DNA of 26,071 nucleotides from Stramenopiles sp. TOSAG23-3 (taxonomy: Eukaryota; Sar). Shown in pieces: positions 24,606-26,071 of the stretch. The position numbers and the translations under genes were made by a program. The notes under the pieces are model-generated. The model did no database searches. It was not told where the DNA came from and saw only the letters and a list, made by a program, of their open reading frames with translations. Position 1 is the first letter of the stretch, and every line of letters starts with the position of its first letter. The DNA is taken from assembly GCA_900128585.1 (NCBI GenBank), contig LT642227.1, positions 4,615-30,685 on the forward strand, in the 5' to 3' direction.

Positions 24606-25907
24606 ATGTCTACATTCGAAGCTGCGCATGAACTACTGCAACAAGGCAACGAAAACGGAAACGTGTTTGATCATGTGACTGGAATAGTGGTAAAGATTTT
24701 GCAGGACAGGCCTTCTGATGCCCTAAGTGCATTTGAAAATATATCACTTGTTTTGAAGAGCAGTTCTGCTGAAACTCATATTGCCGGACCAGCAACAAAA
24801 GATGTGTTTACCACTGAACGAGCGTCTTTAGCCCGGAAAACATTGGAGAACTTGAATCAGATTGGCAGTGCTGAGAATATTGAAGGTGTACAGAACTTGT
24901 ACTCCGACACACTTTTGCTAGACTGGGCGGGTATATGCTTCAGTCAAGAAGAAATCTTTACGCTACAACAAACCATGTCCATCATCGTTTTGCAACAGCA
25001 AGAGACAGAAGACCCGGTCTTAAACGTTCGTTTTTGGGGGAAACTTTTAGGTTGTAGGGGTGTAGACTATTCTGTATTTGAGTGTGAGTGTAGCAGTGAG
25101 GTTGAAGTACCTGAAAATTTGCAGCCTGGCATGGAGGGACGGGAAGGTGTTAACAAATACACTTACTTCGTTTTATGTAATGGGGTTGTGTCTAAACTTC
25201 CACATCTTACGGAGCAGCACATTGCCTTGGCTCGACAAACGAAAAAATTGTTGACTGGAGATTTGAGTGTAGAAGTATCTGGCTATCCACCTTTCCCTGG
25301 AAGAGAAGCACATTACGTAAGAGCTTTAATCGCACTGATTTCTGCAGACACAAAAGTGGCTCCTCAAGGCTTCTTTGGCAGAGATGAAGAATCTGATGAA
25401 ATTTTATCAAAATTTAAGGCGACAGACGATTTACCTGAAGCCCTAAAAAGTCAAGAAGTGGACGACCTAGCTTGCTGGACGCATTTTGAATTAAGCATTA
25501 ATGGTATGGGAAGGATGACAGCTGCCCCCCAGGTGGAGAACGCGGATGGGGATCTGGAGCCCGATAAACGCTATGAAGCAGCCGAAAATGCCACTGTCAG
25601 AGACGCTCTTGGTACTCTTCAAGATGAATCAGAAGAATGGATGGCATTAAAGTATTCGGTATCTTCTGGTACTGAATCTGTTGGCGTTTTAAAATCCTTA
25701 CGATGGCCGGGAGCTGTTGCTGTGGCATCTGCGGGCAAACTGTCTTTCGTAAATTGCTACGTAGGGTATGGATGCAAATCGTCTGATGTCAATTATACGC
25801 CACCAGCCTTACCATCTTTACAGTCCGAGTATGGAAATGATATTACTGAGCAAATCGACAACATCGATGTTCCCGTTGTTGAGGCTGATGCAGAAGAAGA
25901 AGACTAA
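24606..25907 (+). CDS. Radial spoke head protein, RSP4/RSP6 (RSPH4A/RSPH6A) family
   Basis: This 433-residue protein belongs to the radial spoke head family, structural parts of the spoke that joins axonemal outer doublets to the central pair and so controls flagellar beating. Characteristic stretches are LLDWAGICFSQEEIFTL, VRFWGKLLGCRGVDYSVFE, NKYTYFVLCNGVVSKLPHL, TGDLSVEVSGYPPFPGREAH, CWTHFELSINGMGRMT, VLKSLRWPGAVAVASAGKL and FVNCYVGYGCK. The C-terminus is acidic (VPVVEADAEEED), as is usual. The length is close to the algal forms (roughly 460 residues in Chlamydomonas) and far below the mammalian proteins, which have extended tails. The start is ATG (MSTFEAAHELLQQ). This gene is the best evidence that the organism makes a motile flagellum. 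An element terminus begins about 60 bp after the stop codon. Confidence 0.93.
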   Translation: MSTFEAAHELLQQGNENGNVFDHVTGIVVKILQDRPSDALSAFENISLVLKSSSAETHIAGPATKDVFTTERASLARKTLENLNQIGSAENIEGVQNLYSDTLLLDWAGICFSQEEIFTLQQTMSIIVLQQQETEDPVLNVRFWGKLLGCRGVDYSVFECECSSEVEVPENLQPGMEGREGVNKYTYFVLCNGVVSKLPHLTEQHIALARQTKKLLTGDLSVEVSGYPPFPGREAHYVRALIALISADTKVAPQGFFGRDEESDEILSKFKATDDLPEALKSQEVDDLACWTHFELSINGMGRMTAAPQVENADGDLEPDKRYEAAENATVRDALGTLQDESEEWMALKYSVSSGTESVGVLKSLRWPGAVAVASAGKLSFVNCYVGYGCKSSDVNYTPPALPSLQSEYGNDITEQIDNIDVPVVEADAEEED

Positions 25908-25964
25908 TGTGTGTTTGAACACTTTGCTGGAAGAAACTGTGCGATGGCTGACCAAGGCACTTCA

Positions 25965-26071
25965 TTAAAAACAAGAAAATTGGCTGTTATTTAAGTAATT
26001 AAATTTAGCTTCCTCATACCCTAATCCTAACTTGATTCTGAAATTTTGTTTTTTCGTTGTTGGTTGTCAAT
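25965..26071 (-). mobile_element. Terminus of another element copy (F), running off the window
   Basis: AAAACAAGAAAATTGGCTGT then TATTTAAGTAATTAAATTT matches the reversed terminus at 15290-15325, and the following AGCTTCCTCATACC resembles ATCTTTCTCATGTACC at 16541-16556. If the order holds, the acidic-tail stop codon on the minus strand should lie just beyond the window edge. Confidence 0.6.

Noticed and set aside
1-26071. CRISPR array, prokaryotic operon, rRNA genes or riboswitch
   Set aside because: No regular spacer-repeat pattern, no rRNA-like conserved blocks, and all proteins are eukaryotic in type.

Overview
The window looks like nuclear DNA of a flagellated unicellular eukaryote. Every confident gene is one uninterrupted reading frame with no visible intron. 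Spacers are long, AT-rich and full of repeats, and the proteins are typically eukaryotic: kinesin, radial spoke head, U-box/kinase/ARM, BTB/ARM, GBP-type GTPase, TPR and LRR. The radial spoke protein implies a motile 9+2 axoneme. An intron-poor alga or protist, perhaps of the stramenopile/SAR type, fits, but I cannot name the lineage from sequence alone.

Layout. 1-280: terminus of a dispersed element. 426-2708 (-): 15-repeat TPR protein. 3213-3691: element with inverted ends, followed by a decayed reading frame. 4145-5617 (+): kinesin. 5849-7170: two facing remnants of a GC-richer mobile gene. 7171-9309 (-): ARM-BTB protein. 10897-13605 (-): U-box/kinase/ARM protein. 14522-15199 (+): unknown basic protein. 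15270-16750: the best preserved but frameshifted copy of the mobile gene. 17066-17850: a tandemly repeated reading frame. 18653-20503 (-): GBP-like GTPase with a signal sequence. 21528-22430 (-): LRR protein. 22437-23641: more short repeats. 24606-25907 (+): radial spoke head protein of the RSP4/6 family. 25965-end: start of another element terminus.

Two observations stand out. First, the U-box/kinase/ARM protein lacks the usual VAIK lysine (leucine instead) but has a lysine in place of the third glycine of the glycine loop. That is the arrangement known from WNK kinases, here in a tyrosine-kinase-like catalytic domain behind a U-box. Second, an unrecognised gene occurs in several decayed copies. 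The copies share an acidic C-terminal tail (core D-x-D-H-A-[WR]-S-T), followed about 60-120 bp later by a recurrent terminus containing TTAATTACTTAAATAACAGC. Three termini lie within about 60-160 bp 3' of host stop codons in convergent orientation.

Functionally, two neighbouring same-strand genes (ARM-BTB and U-box/kinase/ARM) both suggest ubiquitin-ligase adaptor or ligase roles. The kinesin and radial spoke genes point to microtubule and flagellar work. No operon-like linkage is expected or seen. Several computed frames begin at TTG or GTG; I moved those starts to the first in-frame ATG.
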